From assembly GCA_001414485.1 (NCBI GenBank), contig LLEY01000005.1, forward strand, positions 186,001-250,000: 64,000 nt of DNA, written 5' to 3'. Shown here piece by piece: positions 11,970 to 25,131 of the stretch (its first letter is position 1; each line of letters begins with the position of its first letter). The stretch is from Calycina herbarum. Taxonomy: Eukaryota > Ascomycota > Leotiomycetes > Helotiales > Pezizellaceae. The notes beneath the pieces are model-generated. The model had not been told where the DNA came from, made no database searches, and saw nothing but the letters and a program-made list of their open reading frames with translations. Both the position numbers and the translations under genes were made by a program.

Positions 11970-12211
11970 TGTCAAGGGTTACACCCGTGGAATAAGTCTC
12001 GGAGTACTCCAGCGACGCATTCACGTGACCTCGCTTGGCAACGCATGGACGTAACAGAACCTTCGAGAGTACCCTTGGCAGAACCCTCTAGAAAGAGCTA
12101 ACTGAGTATATAAGTTAGCAAGGACTCTGGCTTGGAAAGGATAATCGAATCTTCTTATATATAGACAGCCTCTATAGTTCAATTTATTAACACTTACTAT
12201 AAGCCTTAATA
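11970..12211 (+). repeat. 5' LTR of chromovirus 1
   Basis: 242 bp. It begins TGTCAAGGG and ends TAATA (a RIP-altered CA end). It matches 17,248-17,488, which begins TATTAAGGG; most differences are C/T or G/A, as RIP produces. Confidence 0.92.
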
Positions 12212-12235
12212 TTAGATTCGATTCTAAAAACAACA

Positions 12236-12470
12236 GGCCTTTATAGTAATACTAGAATATATTAAGCTATTTTAGTAATACTAGAATACAACGGGCCTTT
12301 ATAGTAATACTAGAACATATTAGACTATTTTAGTAATACTAGAACTTAAGAGCCTTTATAGTAACACTAGAATATATCGGGCTATTTTAGTAATACTAGA
12401 ATATATCGAGCCTTTATAGTAACACTAGAACTTATAAGCTATTTTATAGTATTTATAGAACTTATAGATA
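12236..12470 (+). repeat. 58-bp tandem repeat in the leader of chromovirus 1
   Basis: About 3.7 copies of a 58-bp unit start at 12,236, 12,294, 12,352 and 12,410. Each opens with GCCTTTATAGTAA(T/C)ACTAGA and contains a second half-unit, TATTTTAGTAATACTAGAA. It lies just inside the 5' LTR, before gag. Confidence 0.85.
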
Positions 12471-15400
12471 ATAGGAGAACTATAAGAAGGTAGTATACCG
12501 AATTAGCTACCTGTCTAGTTCCTATAATATATTTAAGAGTAGTAGAATCAGTTAATATCTACCTAAGAGGACGATTGTCTATAGATTATAAACAAGTAAA
12601 AGAAGGATAAGAAAGCTTGCTTATAAATAGTCTATAATAATAATAAACCTAGGAAATCTCTTCCTCTACTACTAGAATTCTATAGAGACTTAGACAAGCT
12701 AGAAGCTTAGTTATAATAAGTATAAGCTAAAATTAAAGTCAACTACTATAGATATACTAAATACGTTAAGTTTTAGATACTTAATAGATCTCTATAGAGT
12801 AAGGCGCTCTATAGAATAGAAGTATAGATATAGGAATAGAGTAAGCTAGAACTAGCTAATAGTAGTAATTTCTTAGATTAAGTAGAGTTTATGTTTAGAG
12901 ACCTATAAGCTAAGGAAAGAGCGTAACGAAAGCTAGAATCCTTCTACTAGAGCTTAAGACTATTCCTAAAGATCTTTATAGAATAGTAAGCCCTGCTTAT
13001 AGAGTCTAGAGAAGGATCTTAGCTAGATAATATAAAGAAGGTATCTCTTAACTAAATCCTTAATAACGAGTTAGTTAAGGTAATAATTACAGTTCCTTCT
13101 TAACTTAACTTTAAGTCTTACTACTCTATTATTAAAGAAACGAACGACCGCTTAAGAGCTTATAAAGCTCGAATATTAAGATCTAGGGCCTAGACTCTCC
13201 TAGAAATACTATAGACCTCTTAGAAACGCTCGACAGATACTATATAGCAGGTAATAAGCGGTAATATCGCTAATAGACCGAAAGTTATCTATAAGACATC
13301 TGTAGAGGGTATAGATTAGAAACCGGCACCTACTAAAGTCTTAACAACTAGTACTAAGCGTGCTAAATAGGTGTCCTAGGAAGAATAAAGCAACCGTGCT
13401 CGTACTAGTCGCTGTCTTCGCTATAGAGCTACTAGTTATTTTGTTTAAGAATGTCTATATAGACTACTAAGGTGACCTATAACAGGGGATTCGGTCTATA
13501 AACAGAAGGCAGAGGTTAAGAAGGTAGTACTAGAATTAGAAGAAGAAGATAGTAATATCTCCTTAGATTCGGAAAACTAGTAGCTTCTATTAGAAAGCGT
13601 AGATAGAGGCAACGAAGAGAGTTGTTAGTAATAGATACTTAGAGATATTTTAAGTAGGAATATATAGATAAAAAACCTCTTCTTATATTAGCTTTAGTAA
13701 ATAGAGTAGCTACTTTATAAGCCTTAGTAGATTTAGAGTATTTAGTCTATAGAATTGTTTTAGACTATTTTATCTATTATTATTAGCTCTCTTATATATA
13801 AATTATACTAAGGCATTTATAGTTAGTAGAAGGAGTATTAGAGAATACTATATCCTAAGTAGTATCTTTTAGTATAGACATTAGAGGCTATTAGCAGAAA
13901 CGGGTTTATACTTATATAGTCTCTAAGATCGAGAGCTATAAAATAATTCTAGGAAAATCTTAGTTAAGGAAAGAGCAAGCTTTACTTAATACTACTAAGG
14001 GATGCTTACTCTTCTAAGACTCTAGGTTAGAAGTTTATAGTAAGCTAGAAAAGTCTTACTTCTATAAGCAAGTAAGCGCGACTATCTTCTACTTTCTTAT
14101 AGATCGTAAACATAAGCTATAAGTTTTCTTAGCTAGCCTCGTAGATATTAGTAAAGCGTTAGTAGAGAAGAAGTATATAGACTTATAGACAAAGCTACCT
14201 AGCTAGATTAGTCTAGAATTCTACCTAGCTTTTAATAGAAAAGAAGTAAACAAGTTACTAGTATACTAATAAGGAATTAATTATAGTATTAAGCTTTTAT
14301 AAACAGACAGCGGATCTAAGGAGACAGTTCTATAGAGGCTACTCTATAATATATTATAAGACGAGCTATTAGTGCTCTATAAAACCCTAATAGAGCTACT
14401 AGACAAGGAATTTATTCGAGTAAGCAACTCTCTAGTAGCTGCGCTAGTACTCTTTATACAGAAGCTAGGAGAGAGCCTACGGTTCTGTTATAACTACTAG
14501 GTACTAAATAAGTTAACCTATAAGGACTGCTATCTATTACTCTTAATCTAAGAGATACTTAACTAGATCGGAAAAGCAAAGTAGTTTATAAAAATAGATA
14601 TTATTACTACGTTTTATAAGATACGAATTAAGGAGAGAGATAAGTAGAAAACAGCTTTCTAGACACGCTTTAGGCTTTTTAAATAGCTTATTACCTCTTT
14701 TAGGCTTATAAATACTCCTAGCACTTTCTAGCGGTATATTAATTATATGCTTTAAGAGTTCTTAGACGACTTTGTCTTAGTATATATCGACGATGTCTTA
14801 GTCTTTATAGACAGTACCTATAACTAGTACTATAAGCATATCTATAAAGTAATATAAAGGCTTTAAGATACTAGGCTATAGCTTAATATTAATAAGTACG
14901 AATTTAAAGTATAGTCTATAAAGTACCTTAGAGTTATTATAGAAGTAGAGAAAGGTTTATAGATAGACCTAGCTAAAATATAGGCTATTATAGATTAGAA
15001 AGCACTAATAATAGCAAAAGGCGTCCTTAGCTTCCTAGGATTTACGAATTTCTATTAATAGTTTATTAAAGACTTTTCACAGATTATAGCTCCTCTCTAT
15101 AGACTCGTTAAAAAGGATATATCCTTCTAATAGACAGACGAAGTGAATAGAGCCTTTGAATAGTTAAAGCAGGCCTTTATAAAGGCCCTAGTACTAGCTT
15201 AGTTTAACCTAGATTATAAGACAGTTCTAGAGACAGACTTCTCTAGATATTACTTAGGAGGCGTGCTCTCTTAAGTAAAGAATAGCGTCTTATAGCCCGT
15301 AGCCTTCTTCTCAAAGAAACACACATCTACTGAATATAATTACCTAATATATAATAAAGAGTTATTAGCTATTATTCGTTACCTTAAGAAATAGAAAGCA

Positions 15401-17247
15401 GAGTTAAAAAGTATTAGGTAGTTTATAGTACTTATAGATTATAAGAATCTTAAGTACTTTATAATAGTTTATAAACTATTTAAAAGATAAATGTAGTAGT
15501 AGTTAATACTTAGTAAGTTTAACCTAATAATCTAATACTATCTAGGTAAAGAGAGAGAACTACTAGGTATATTAACAAGGAGAGACTAGGACCTCCTAGA
15601 GGAGGGAGATAAACGTCTTAATTATAGAATAGTATAATTAATTCTAGATAGAATAATTTAAGGAAATACTATATAGCTAGTACTAGTATTAATAAATAGA
15701 AGGAATTAAGTAAGCGACGTAGTAACATAGCAAGCGTTTATAAACTAACTATAGAACCTCTAGGAAAAGGGAAAGATAAAAGATAAGGACTTTAGACGTC
15801 TTATAGATACTATCTACTAAGGAGATAGAGTGTTTCTAGCAGACCTCGCTTCTCTAGTTAAAGTCTCTGTCTCTAACTACTTAGTTAATAAGAACAGTGA
15901 TTTACAGTTTAGAGGCAGACTATAGGTCCCCGACTATAAGCCGCTATAGACTGTAATTATATAGGAACTCTATGATTCTACACTTATAGGCTATTCTAGT
16001 AAGAACGGGACAATTATAATAGTCTTAAGAGAGTTCTTCTAGCTAAACCTATAAACTATAGTTAAGTAGTTTATCTATAACTATAGAGTTTACAGACGTA
16101 CTAAGGTCTAGAGGGATTATAAACAAGGCCTACTTCGTCCCTTACTAATTCCTAAGTAGTAATAGTAGGAGATCTCTATTAACTTTATTAGACTACTACT
16201 TATAAGTAAAGGCTCTAATATAATAGCAGTGTTCACAGACCGTTTAGGTAAAGAAGTACTCCTTATAGCCTATAACTCGACTATATTATCAAAGGAATTT
16301 ACTCGCTTATTTATTACTATATACTATAGCTTATATAGACTACTAAGAGTAATAGTGTCTAATAGAGGCCTGTAATTCATTAGATAAGTATAGAAGACGC
16401 TTTATAACTTCTTATAGATTAAACGACGGATCTCTATAGCCTTCTATCTATAAACTAACGGGTCAACGGAACAAGTAAATACTAAAGTCGAGACGCTTCT
16501 ACAGCAGTGGATTAATATAGCTTAGGACGACTAGGCCGACTAGCTGCTAGTAGTATAGCTAGCTTTAATAGACGGGATTTAATATCAACGGGTATAAGCC
16601 TCTTCTAACTTAGCCACGGCTATCCGTTATAAACTATTAACCTTTTAATAGACGTCGTAGCATCTATAAACACAAAAACACTAATTTAAAAGAGCGAAGC
16701 AATAGTAGCAAAGATTAAGGCTATTATAGAATAGGTATAATTATTAATAGTAAGAGTATAATAAGACTAGGAGACTTAAGTAAATCGTTTATAGAATACC
16801 GCTCCTATATACAAGGTTAGAGACAAGGTTTACTTAAGCTTATAGAATATATAGACAGATAGGGCTAGTAAGAAACTAGACACTTAATCCGCTAAGTTCA
16901 TAGTTATCAAGGTTATTAGCCTGTCTATATATAGACTAGACACCTCGCCTAGTATCTACAATGTCTTTAATATAGACTTATTAAGACCAGCAGCTATAGA
17001 CCCGCTGCCTAGTTAAATTATAGACAATGATTAACTACCTATAATATTAGTAGACGATACTATAGAATAGTAAGTTAAAAGAATACTAGGTTAATAGCAA
17101 AAGAAGCTCTTAGAGAAAGGCTCTCGTACTCGACTCGAGTATAAGGTTAAATAGACAGGATACGTAAACCTAACATAGGAACCTGCTACTAAGTTAGAGG
17201 ATATAGTAGCCCTAGACACCTACTTTCAAGAGTAAGAAGAGGGGTAA

Positions 17248-17488
17248 TATTAAGGGTTTATCTATAGAATAAGTCTTAGAGTACTCTAGCGACGTATTCA
17301 CGTAACCTCGCTTAGCAACGTATAGACGTAATAGAACCTTCGAGAGTACCCTTAGCAGAACCCTCTAGAAAGAGCTAACTAAGTATATAAGTTAGTAAGG
17401 ACTCTAGCTTAGAAAGAACAATCGAATCTTCTTATACATAGACAGCCTCTATAGTTCAATTCATCAGCACTTACTATAAGCTCTAATA
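17248..17488 (+). repeat. 3' LTR of chromovirus 1
   Basis: 241 bp, preceded by a polypurine tract and followed by the target duplication ATAGT. It is more heavily RIP-mutated than the 5' copy (TG changed to TA at the first position pair). Confidence 0.92.
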
Positions 17489-18248
17489 ATAGTTAGATAT
17501 ATATTAAAGTTAGATTCGCGAGGGTTTTCGCCTATAAGGGATATAGTATAAGATATAGCTAACAATCTACTAAGAGAGCGCGACGGAAAGCCTATAGATA
17601 GAAACTAGCTAGATAACTTTATAAAACGTATACCTAAGCTTAAAACTCGATAGAGTCGTTTATATAATCGTTAGCGAGCTTTAACTAAGGATCCGCGAGT
17701 TATTAGCCTATAGTTTATACTTATATAGTCTATTAAAGAGAAATATAGTATTTAATATAAGGATATTTATAACTTTAACGAAAGTAGCTTTATAATAGGA
17801 GTTATTTCGTTCTAACTTATTATTATAAGCTTAGAAACACGTAGAAAGCGAAAGCAAGTTTAGCTAGGTAATTATAAGTAGGTTATAGTTATTTAAGAAG
17901 TTAATATAATAAGATAGATAATCCTACTATTTATTATATTCGTAGGCAAAGTACTTATTTCTACCTAGTACTAAGATATATATATACTATATAATTAGGT
18001 AATTAAGATTAGTAATAATAGCTAGATAAATAACAAGCTTAGAGTTATATAGTTAAAGCATTTTAACAAGTATATAAAGATACAAAGTATAGAAGAATAT
18101 CGTTTATTAATTATTAATAGTTATAAAAGCTATAACTCGCTTAAATTCTAGTAACTCTATAAAGACTTAAATATTATTACTCTCTATATACCTCTACACT
18201 TATCGCACCTACTACAGCCGCTTAATATAGTCTACTTCTTACTATTAA

Positions 18249-18480
18249 TATTACAGCGCTGGTCCGTAACACGTGATTCTCGGTCCTACACGTGACCGTC
18301 AGAGCCGCAACGCTTGAACGGATTTATAACGAGATTAAAGGCTCTTTATAGTTAGTAGGAATACCCCTTTTTCGTAGAGTATATATTCTATATTCCCTCG
18401 TTCTTAGAACTATAGCTTTAAATTCTCGAATATATATATATATACTCTTATACCTTTACCTTCAGATATAGATTATAATA
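18249..18480 (+). repeat. 5' LTR of chromovirus 2
   Basis: 232 bp beginning TATTACAGCGCTGG (originally TGTTAC). It differs from the 3' copy by a handful of substitutions, all transitions by eye. It contains two CACGTGA boxes. Confidence 0.93.
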
Positions 18481-21400
18481 TTATTTAAAGCTTAACCCTT
18501 TTTACTCCCTACGAAGGATTATAATATCGACCGGATTCTACGCTTATAATAGCTAGAAGATCTTATACTCGTAATAGTATAATTACAACCCTTCTTCTCT
18601 ACTTATAACAGCCTCTCTTCTTATAAACGGATCCCTCGAGCATCTCTACGTCTATAACGACTTATCTCCTCGAAAGACACGCCTATAACAGCTTATATAA
18701 CCTTTTTTTATAACCTCTCCCTACCTTCTCCTCCTTTCTTTCTAATAATATAATAGCCGACACTTAAAGTAGTCGTAGTAGAAAAGAGAAGACACCTACT
18801 AGCTTGTCTTAAACCGAGCCTTAATAACCGGATAACACCCCTAGAGTCGCCCCTCCCTCGCCTGCCTCCTCTACGATAAGCGAGCCTCCTACAGACGAAA
18901 ACGTTCGTTTATAGGCTGAAATCCTCTCTTTACGTACGTAACTCTACTAAACCTCGTTGCTTATAAACCACTCTAACAACCCTCTCCTAAGCTGTAAGTA
19001 TACGCAAGCCCTCTAAGAGGTTACTACCGACTCCTCCTATTTCTGATTTAGTTCTAACAATTCTACTCGTAAGTTCTAAGATAGTAAGAAACTTAAGAAC
19101 AGCATCTCCCTATTATATAAGGCCTAGCAGATTATCCTAGCTAGTAAAATAAGAAAGAACCTCTTCGAGGATAAATAAGATAAACTTACCTTCGTCTTTA
19201 TAACTACTTCTAGCGTAGTATAAGAGCACCTAGAACCATAGATAGATTTCGGTTCCTCTACCTTATTTATAGACGTTATAGATATACTTATATATCTAGA
19301 TACCTTATTCGTAGACAGTAATAAAGCTGTAGAGGCCTATAAGGTCTTCTATAAACTCTTAATATAAAAGGACGAGACTTTTACTATGTTTAAAGCAACC
19401 TTCTTAAGCCTTACAACTAAGGCTTATATCTCGTTAAGTAAGTAGTCTAAAGATTTATACCAGAAGCTTACGCTAGCTCTCTAAGTAAGCATCTCGCTAG
19501 TCTAAATCACTCTAGTAACCTTTAACTAGTTATATAACCGCTGTTACTCTGTCTATTAAGACGGGGTAACTATTAAAGAACGCCTTACAGCTTACTATAA
19601 CCGCCGCCTATCTATAAGAGGTTTCCCTACCGGCTACGGATTAACTTACTAACTTCCGGCTCTATATACTACTATTAGTTATCCGCTAACCTAAAGCCTA
19701 GTCCGTTACTCTCTAGTTATAGACCGTAAGACTCCTTTACCTACTCGTAAGAGTACGACTCCTGTCTAGGATATAGTAGACGTTATCTATTATAATTATA
19801 ATAAACCTAGGCACTACGCTAGTAAATGCCCTCTTCCTCGAAAACCCTCTATAGCTATTAAGCTATTAGAAGACGCTGAAAACTCGCTTATAGACTCCTA
19901 TAGACTATAAGCGTCTAGAGAAGAATCGGCTAACAAGGAACTCGTTTATAAGAACTCGGGAAAAGAACAGCTCTAAAGTAAGTCTCCTCTTTAGAGTAAA
20001 ACAAACTTAGATCTTAACCTCTTAATCTAAGTTATATAATAGGCGGAAAGGCTTTTATAACTATATATACTTTAATTAAGAATAGATATGCTTTTAATAC
20101 TACTAGACTTATTAATACTAGAGCGAATAGATAGCTATTTATTAACACAGCTTTAGCTGACCAGTTAAGTTAATATTATAGATAGGCTACGGAAAAGCTA
20201 TTATATATAATATTAATTATAGAGTTTAATAGATATAAAGAATTAGCGATTACTCGTGTTATTTGCTTAATACTAAGTATCAACAGATAATAGTTTACTA
20301 ATACGCCCTTTCTAATTACTAATATTAGCAGACACGATATTATTATCGGCCGTTAATAGCTTACGGACGTAAACGTAAAGTTAGTAGTCCGTAGCCGTAA
20401 GATTAAGTAGCTAGAATCCCTTCCCCTGGTTTATCGATTCGATTACTTAGTACCTATTACTAGGGAATCGATAACTATCTCTCTACTAGACCTCTAGGCT
20501 TAGGAGGATATAGAGAACTACGACCTCTACTAGAATACTATAGAGGAACCTATATTAATCTATTCAATACTGCCTCAAAGCTAGCGCTAAACCCCGCTAC
20601 TAGTTACTCTCGAGGAAATTCTAGATAAAAGCTTTTAGTAAGACCTTGTCTCTATCTAGAATAGAATACAGGTTCTTATTTCTAACCGCTAATAACGTTG
20701 TCGATCCTCCTTAGGAAAACGTTTAGTTATAGACTGTAAAGCGGCTATAAGCTCGCTTATAGACATCTATAAACCTACGGAAGACTTTGCTATTAATATC
20801 TATTATATTAGAGCTGTCGCTTTTAAACTTAATCTTTAAAAGCGCGATAACGAAGTCTTCTCTACTAGCTTATAAGAGATCGACTATGCTCTTATAGATA
20901 GGTTATATATAGAGCTCTCTTTAGTAGATTATACTTTAGACGAATAACTAGTAGAATAGAACGTTTGCTAGGAATATACGGACTTTAAGGATGTCTTTTC
21001 AAAGAGAGCTTTAGACGAGCTTCTTCTACTACGAAACTAAGTCGACTACTGGATCGAACTTATAGGTCCGAATACTCTATCGTATAGCCTGTTATATAGG
21101 ATGACGACTAAGGAACTTCTAGCTATAAAGCAGTATATCCTCGATAACCTCGATAAAGGGTTTATTATTCCTAGCCACGCCTCTTTCGCCTCTCTAGTAC
21201 TGTTTATAAAGAAGCCTAACGGAAGCTTACAGCTCTATGTCGACTACCGGAAACTTAACAACCTTACTTATAAGGACTAGTACCCTCTTCTACTAATCAA
21301 CGAAACTCTTATATGAATTACTAGTACTAAAATCCTTATAAAGCTTAACATTCGTTAAGCTTTTAACTATATATATATAGAACTAGAGTTAGAAGAACTT

Positions 21401-24056
21401 ATAACCTTTTAGACCTATTATAGTACGTTTAAATATAAGGTATTGCCTTTCAGCTTAACTAACGGTCCTACTATATACTAGAGGTATATGAATAGCGTTC
21501 TTATAGAATATCTCGATAACTTTTTATATAGCTTATTTTAATAATATTCTTATATACTCTAATAATAAGCTTAAACACGTTAAACACGTCTATAAGGTCT
21601 TAGAACAGCTCTGTAAAGCTAGGCTATAAGTAGATATTAAGAAGATAGAGTTCTACGTTACTTATATAAAGTACCTTAGTTTTATTATCTCTATAGACAG
21701 AATCGAAGTCGACTTAGAGAAGATCTCGACAATCGTTTCCTAGAAATATCCTAGTACTATTAAGGGTATCTAGTCCTTCCTAGGTTTTTATAACTTCTAC
21801 TAACGTTTTATTTGAGATTATAGACGGATTACTCGTCTACTAAACTATCTTATAGGTAAGGAAGTGCTATTTAAGTTCGACTTAGAATATAAGAAGGCTT
21901 TTAATATATTAAAAGAAGCCTTAGTTACTGCCTCTCTCTTATACCACTTTATAGCCGATTTAGAGACTATAGTTAAGACTAACGCTTCTAATAGAGTAGT
22001 TATAGCTATAATATTATAACGTATATCCGAAACTAAACCGTAGAGAACTATAGGCTACTTCTCGAAGACGATGAACCCTGCTAAGCTAAACTACTAAATC
22101 TACGATAAGGAGATACTAGCTATTATACGCTCTTTTAGATAATAGCGAGTAGATCTTACTCGGACTAGCTCCTAGATTAAGGTCTTCACCGATTATAAGG
22201 CTTTAGAGTACTTTATAACCTCTAAAACCTTAAACTAGCAGTAAGCGAGATAGGCAGAGTTTCTATTAGAGTTCTATTTTATAATTACGTTTTAATCTAA
22301 TAAGTAGAACGAGAAAACGGACACGCTAATACGCCGAGACTAAGACGTTAACCCGTAGAACGACCTAAAAGCGTCTATAAGATAACAAACCTTACTTACG
22401 TCTAATCAGTTAGATCTACGTATTACTACTCGATTAGAACCTCCTATAACATTAGCCCTAGTTATCTTAGAACCCTTGTTTAACCTTGTCGACTAGTTAC
22501 TTACTATTAACTATAACTCTTCGAACTTAGAAGACGACCGAACGAAAGCTACCTACGAGTACTAAAACTAGATAATAGAGAACGGCTTACTTCTTTAGTA
22601 AAAGAGACTTATAGTTCCTAATTAAGGTACCTTATAGACGGACCTAATCTATAAGACTTATATATAAGTATCTATAGCTTACCTTAGACAGATAAAGACG
22701 GTAGCTATCCTCGTCTATAGATACTAGTAGAAAGGTTTACAAACGTCTATAGAAACCTATATTAGTAACTACGGAGACTGTCGACGTGCTATAGTTCCTT
22801 ATAACTATAAACCTAGGTTTTTATACCTGTTATTAGTTCTAGAACGTCCTTAGTAGTATATTACTATAGACTATAAGTCTTTCCCTACTAATAAACAAGG
22901 TTATAATACCTTATAGGTAGTTATAGATCGCCTAACTAAGCAATTAGTCTCGATCCCCTGTCTAAAGACAGTTATAGCCCGAGATATAGCTCGAATATAC
23001 GTTATATAGATCTATTAAACTTATAGCTATCTATAAAGCATTGTTTTAGACTATAGACTATAGTTTATTTCTTCTTTCTAGTCTAAATTCTATAGAATCC
23101 TTAGTATAAAGCTTAAGCTATCTACTACTTTCTACTTATAAACTAATAAACAAACTAAAATCATAAACTAATAGATTAATCAACGCCTACAGCCTTTTAT
23201 TAGTTACTATTAGGACAACTAGAGCGAACTTGTCCCTATTCTAGACTACGCTTAGCTTACGCTTTTATACGAGAGTCTAGGTAGGCTCTTACTCTTTAAA
23301 GTAATTAACAGATACGTAGCTACTACGTCCTTCGATTAGAACCGTCTAGATAAATCTGTAATAGTCTACGAACAGCTTAACTAGACCGATATAGAGGTAC
23401 TTATATAGAGAATATATAATACTTAAACTATAGTAAAGGAATTAGTTAGTAAAGTATAAGACTGCTATATAAGGTCTGCGAACTAGATTCGAAGAGCGGT
23501 AGACTTTGACGTAGACGACTTTGTTTAAGTATCGACTTATAATTAGAAGATAGACTAGCCGAGCTATAAGCTAGATAGACAAAACGAGGGTCCGTTCTAG
23601 ATTATAGCCCGCGAAGGACACTCTTTCTAGCTCGAACTGCTAGACCACTTCCGTATATACCTCGTATTTTACCTGTTACTGCTCTATAAGGCTACTATAG
23701 ATCTATTACCTAGATAGGTAAACGAACCACCCCTGCTAATATAGGTTATAGATTAGGAAGAGTAGGAAGTAGAAGAAGTCTTAGCTATAAAAGCAGTTTG
23801 TAGAAAGCTCTAATATAGGGTTTAATAGTTAGACTATAACCTTGATCTACAGTAGTATCTAGCCTCGAATTTTAAGTATTATCTATATAAATTATACGAT
23901 TTTCACCTCGCTAATCTAGCCCGCGCTGGTCCGCTAAGGGCTTTATAAAGCTAGATATAAGCGTAGAAAGATAGAATAGACGATTACGATTATCTAATAG
24001 ACGATTTAGTTATAATATAAAGCTTATAGATAAGCTTTTTCTAAAAGAGGGGGTAA

Positions 24057-24288
24057 TATTACGGCGCTGGTCTGTAACACGTGATTCTCGGTCCTACACG
24101 TGACCGTCAGAGCCGCAACGCTTAGACGGATTTATAACGAGATTAAAGGCTCTTTATAGTTAGTAGGAATACCCCTTTTTCGTAGAGTATATATTCCGTA
24201 TTCCCTCGTTCTTAGAACTATAGCTTTAAATTCTCGAATATATATATATATACTCTTATACCTTTGCCTTTAGATATAGATCGTAATA
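24057..24288 (+). repeat. 3' LTR of chromovirus 2
   Basis: 232 bp, preceded by the polypurine tract AAAAGAGGGGG and followed by the ATTAA duplication. Near-identical to the 5' LTR. Confidence 0.93.
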
Positions 24289-25131
24289 ATTAAAGCAAGC
24301 GTATAGAGCTAAGATATTAGGCTTAGCATAGAATTATATTAATTATATTACTAAAGAAACCTTTCTTCTCGTATTTAAAGCAGCTTTTTATAAAGCATTT
24401 ATAAAAGATAATATCTACGCGAGTTTTAAAGAGGCTAGGCTAGTCCTATATAGCCTAGAAGCTATATTATTAAAGCTTGATTTAAGGCTTTATATACTAA
24501 TATTAACAATACTAGAAGACACTTTATAGACACCTAAAACACTAAGTAACGTATACGAAATAATAGCTTAATTAACGCGTATTCGAGATCGGATTCAAAG
24601 ATATTAAGACTCGTTACCTAATTCTATTATTCAGTCTCTTAATCAACTTGAAAAAGGCTTAACTAGGGTAATATATAATATAGTATTAATATATAAGAAA
24701 ATCACTAGTCTTTATATAATAACTAAGACTATAACTAAGTATAAAAGTTATAAGAGGAAGTATATTAAGAGTTAAGAGATATTAATAGTAGATAACGTAG
24801 CTGATTTAATTATATCTAAGGGAAATAGTAGCTAGAAATAAGATAAAGAGTCTAAGAAGAGAGTTCGTATAGATAGATACTATAGCTGTTATAGTAAAAC
24901 TAGGTATAATTCTCGTACTTATTAAGTAGAAATATTAGATATAGAAGATAGCGAAAGTTCTAAAGAATACTAGATAGCTTCTATAGTAATAATAACTTTA
25001 TATAGCGTTAAGTATTTTATATTATAATAACACTAGGTTGAAAAAGTAGGCGACTCGCTTATATAGGCGACTCGCTTATGAAACACGTTATATAAGAAAT
25101 ATATATAAGCTATAGTATATATAAAGCTATA

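Larger units (their letters stand above)
11970..17488 (+). mobile_element. Ty3/Gypsy chromovirus 1 (5.5 kb, RIP-inactivated)
   Basis: LTRs at 11,970-12,211 and 17,248-17,488 are flanked by the 5-bp duplication ATAGT (11,965-11,969 and 17,489-17,493). The same site is uninterrupted in the pogo copy at 63.8 kb. A purine tract (AGAAGAGGGG) precedes the 3' LTR. Read on the + strand with RIP stops, the order is gag with a CCHC-knuckle remnant (13,404-13,445), reverse transcriptase with LVYIDDVLV near 14,785, RNase H near 15,330-15,480, integrase core near 16,180-16,300 with NGSTEQVN at 16,450, and a chromodomain-like C-terminus at 17,040-17,235. The order RT-RNase H-integrase-chromodomain places it in the chromovirus branch of Ty3/Gypsy. 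It is dead: stops occur throughout. Confidence 0.92.
18249..24288 (+). mobile_element. Ty3/Gypsy chromovirus 2 (6.0 kb, RIP-inactivated)
   Basis: LTRs of 232 bp (18,249-18,480 and 24,057-24,288) are flanked by the duplication ATTAA (18,244-18,248 and 24,289-24,293). The insertion cuts the pogo transposase exactly inside LSHLLQPL...LKQAY. On the + strand I can read a CCHC-knuckle remnant ending HYASKCPLPRK (about 19,790-19,860), reverse transcriptase with VLFIKKPNGSLQLYVDYRKL (about 21,200-21,260), RNase H and integrase regions, and a chromodomain ending KLYDFHLANLARAGP (about 23,890-23,935). It is a different chromovirus family from element 1; neither LTR nor protein sequence matches closely. 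Stops throughout. Confidence 0.92.
11668..25088 (+). mobile_element. pogo/Fot1-like DNA transposon, family A, split by two LTR retrotransposons
   Basis: The left end begins ACGTGTTTCACAAGCGAGTC after a TA (11,666-11,667). The right end is its inverted copy, ending ACGT before TA (25,089-25,090). Removing the two retrotransposons with their 5-bp duplications leaves 1,852 bp, the usual Fot1 size. The transposase pieces are 11,668-11,969, 17,489-18,248 and 24,289-25,088 on the + strand. They include a CENP-B-type DNA-binding region (RERDGKP), IYNFNESSFIIGVI (first Asp of the DDE domain) and LSHLLQPLN, which continues across the second insertion into LKQAYRAK. Many stops from RIP mean it cannot be active. 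Part of a second family-A copy begins at 63,500. Confidence 0.9.
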
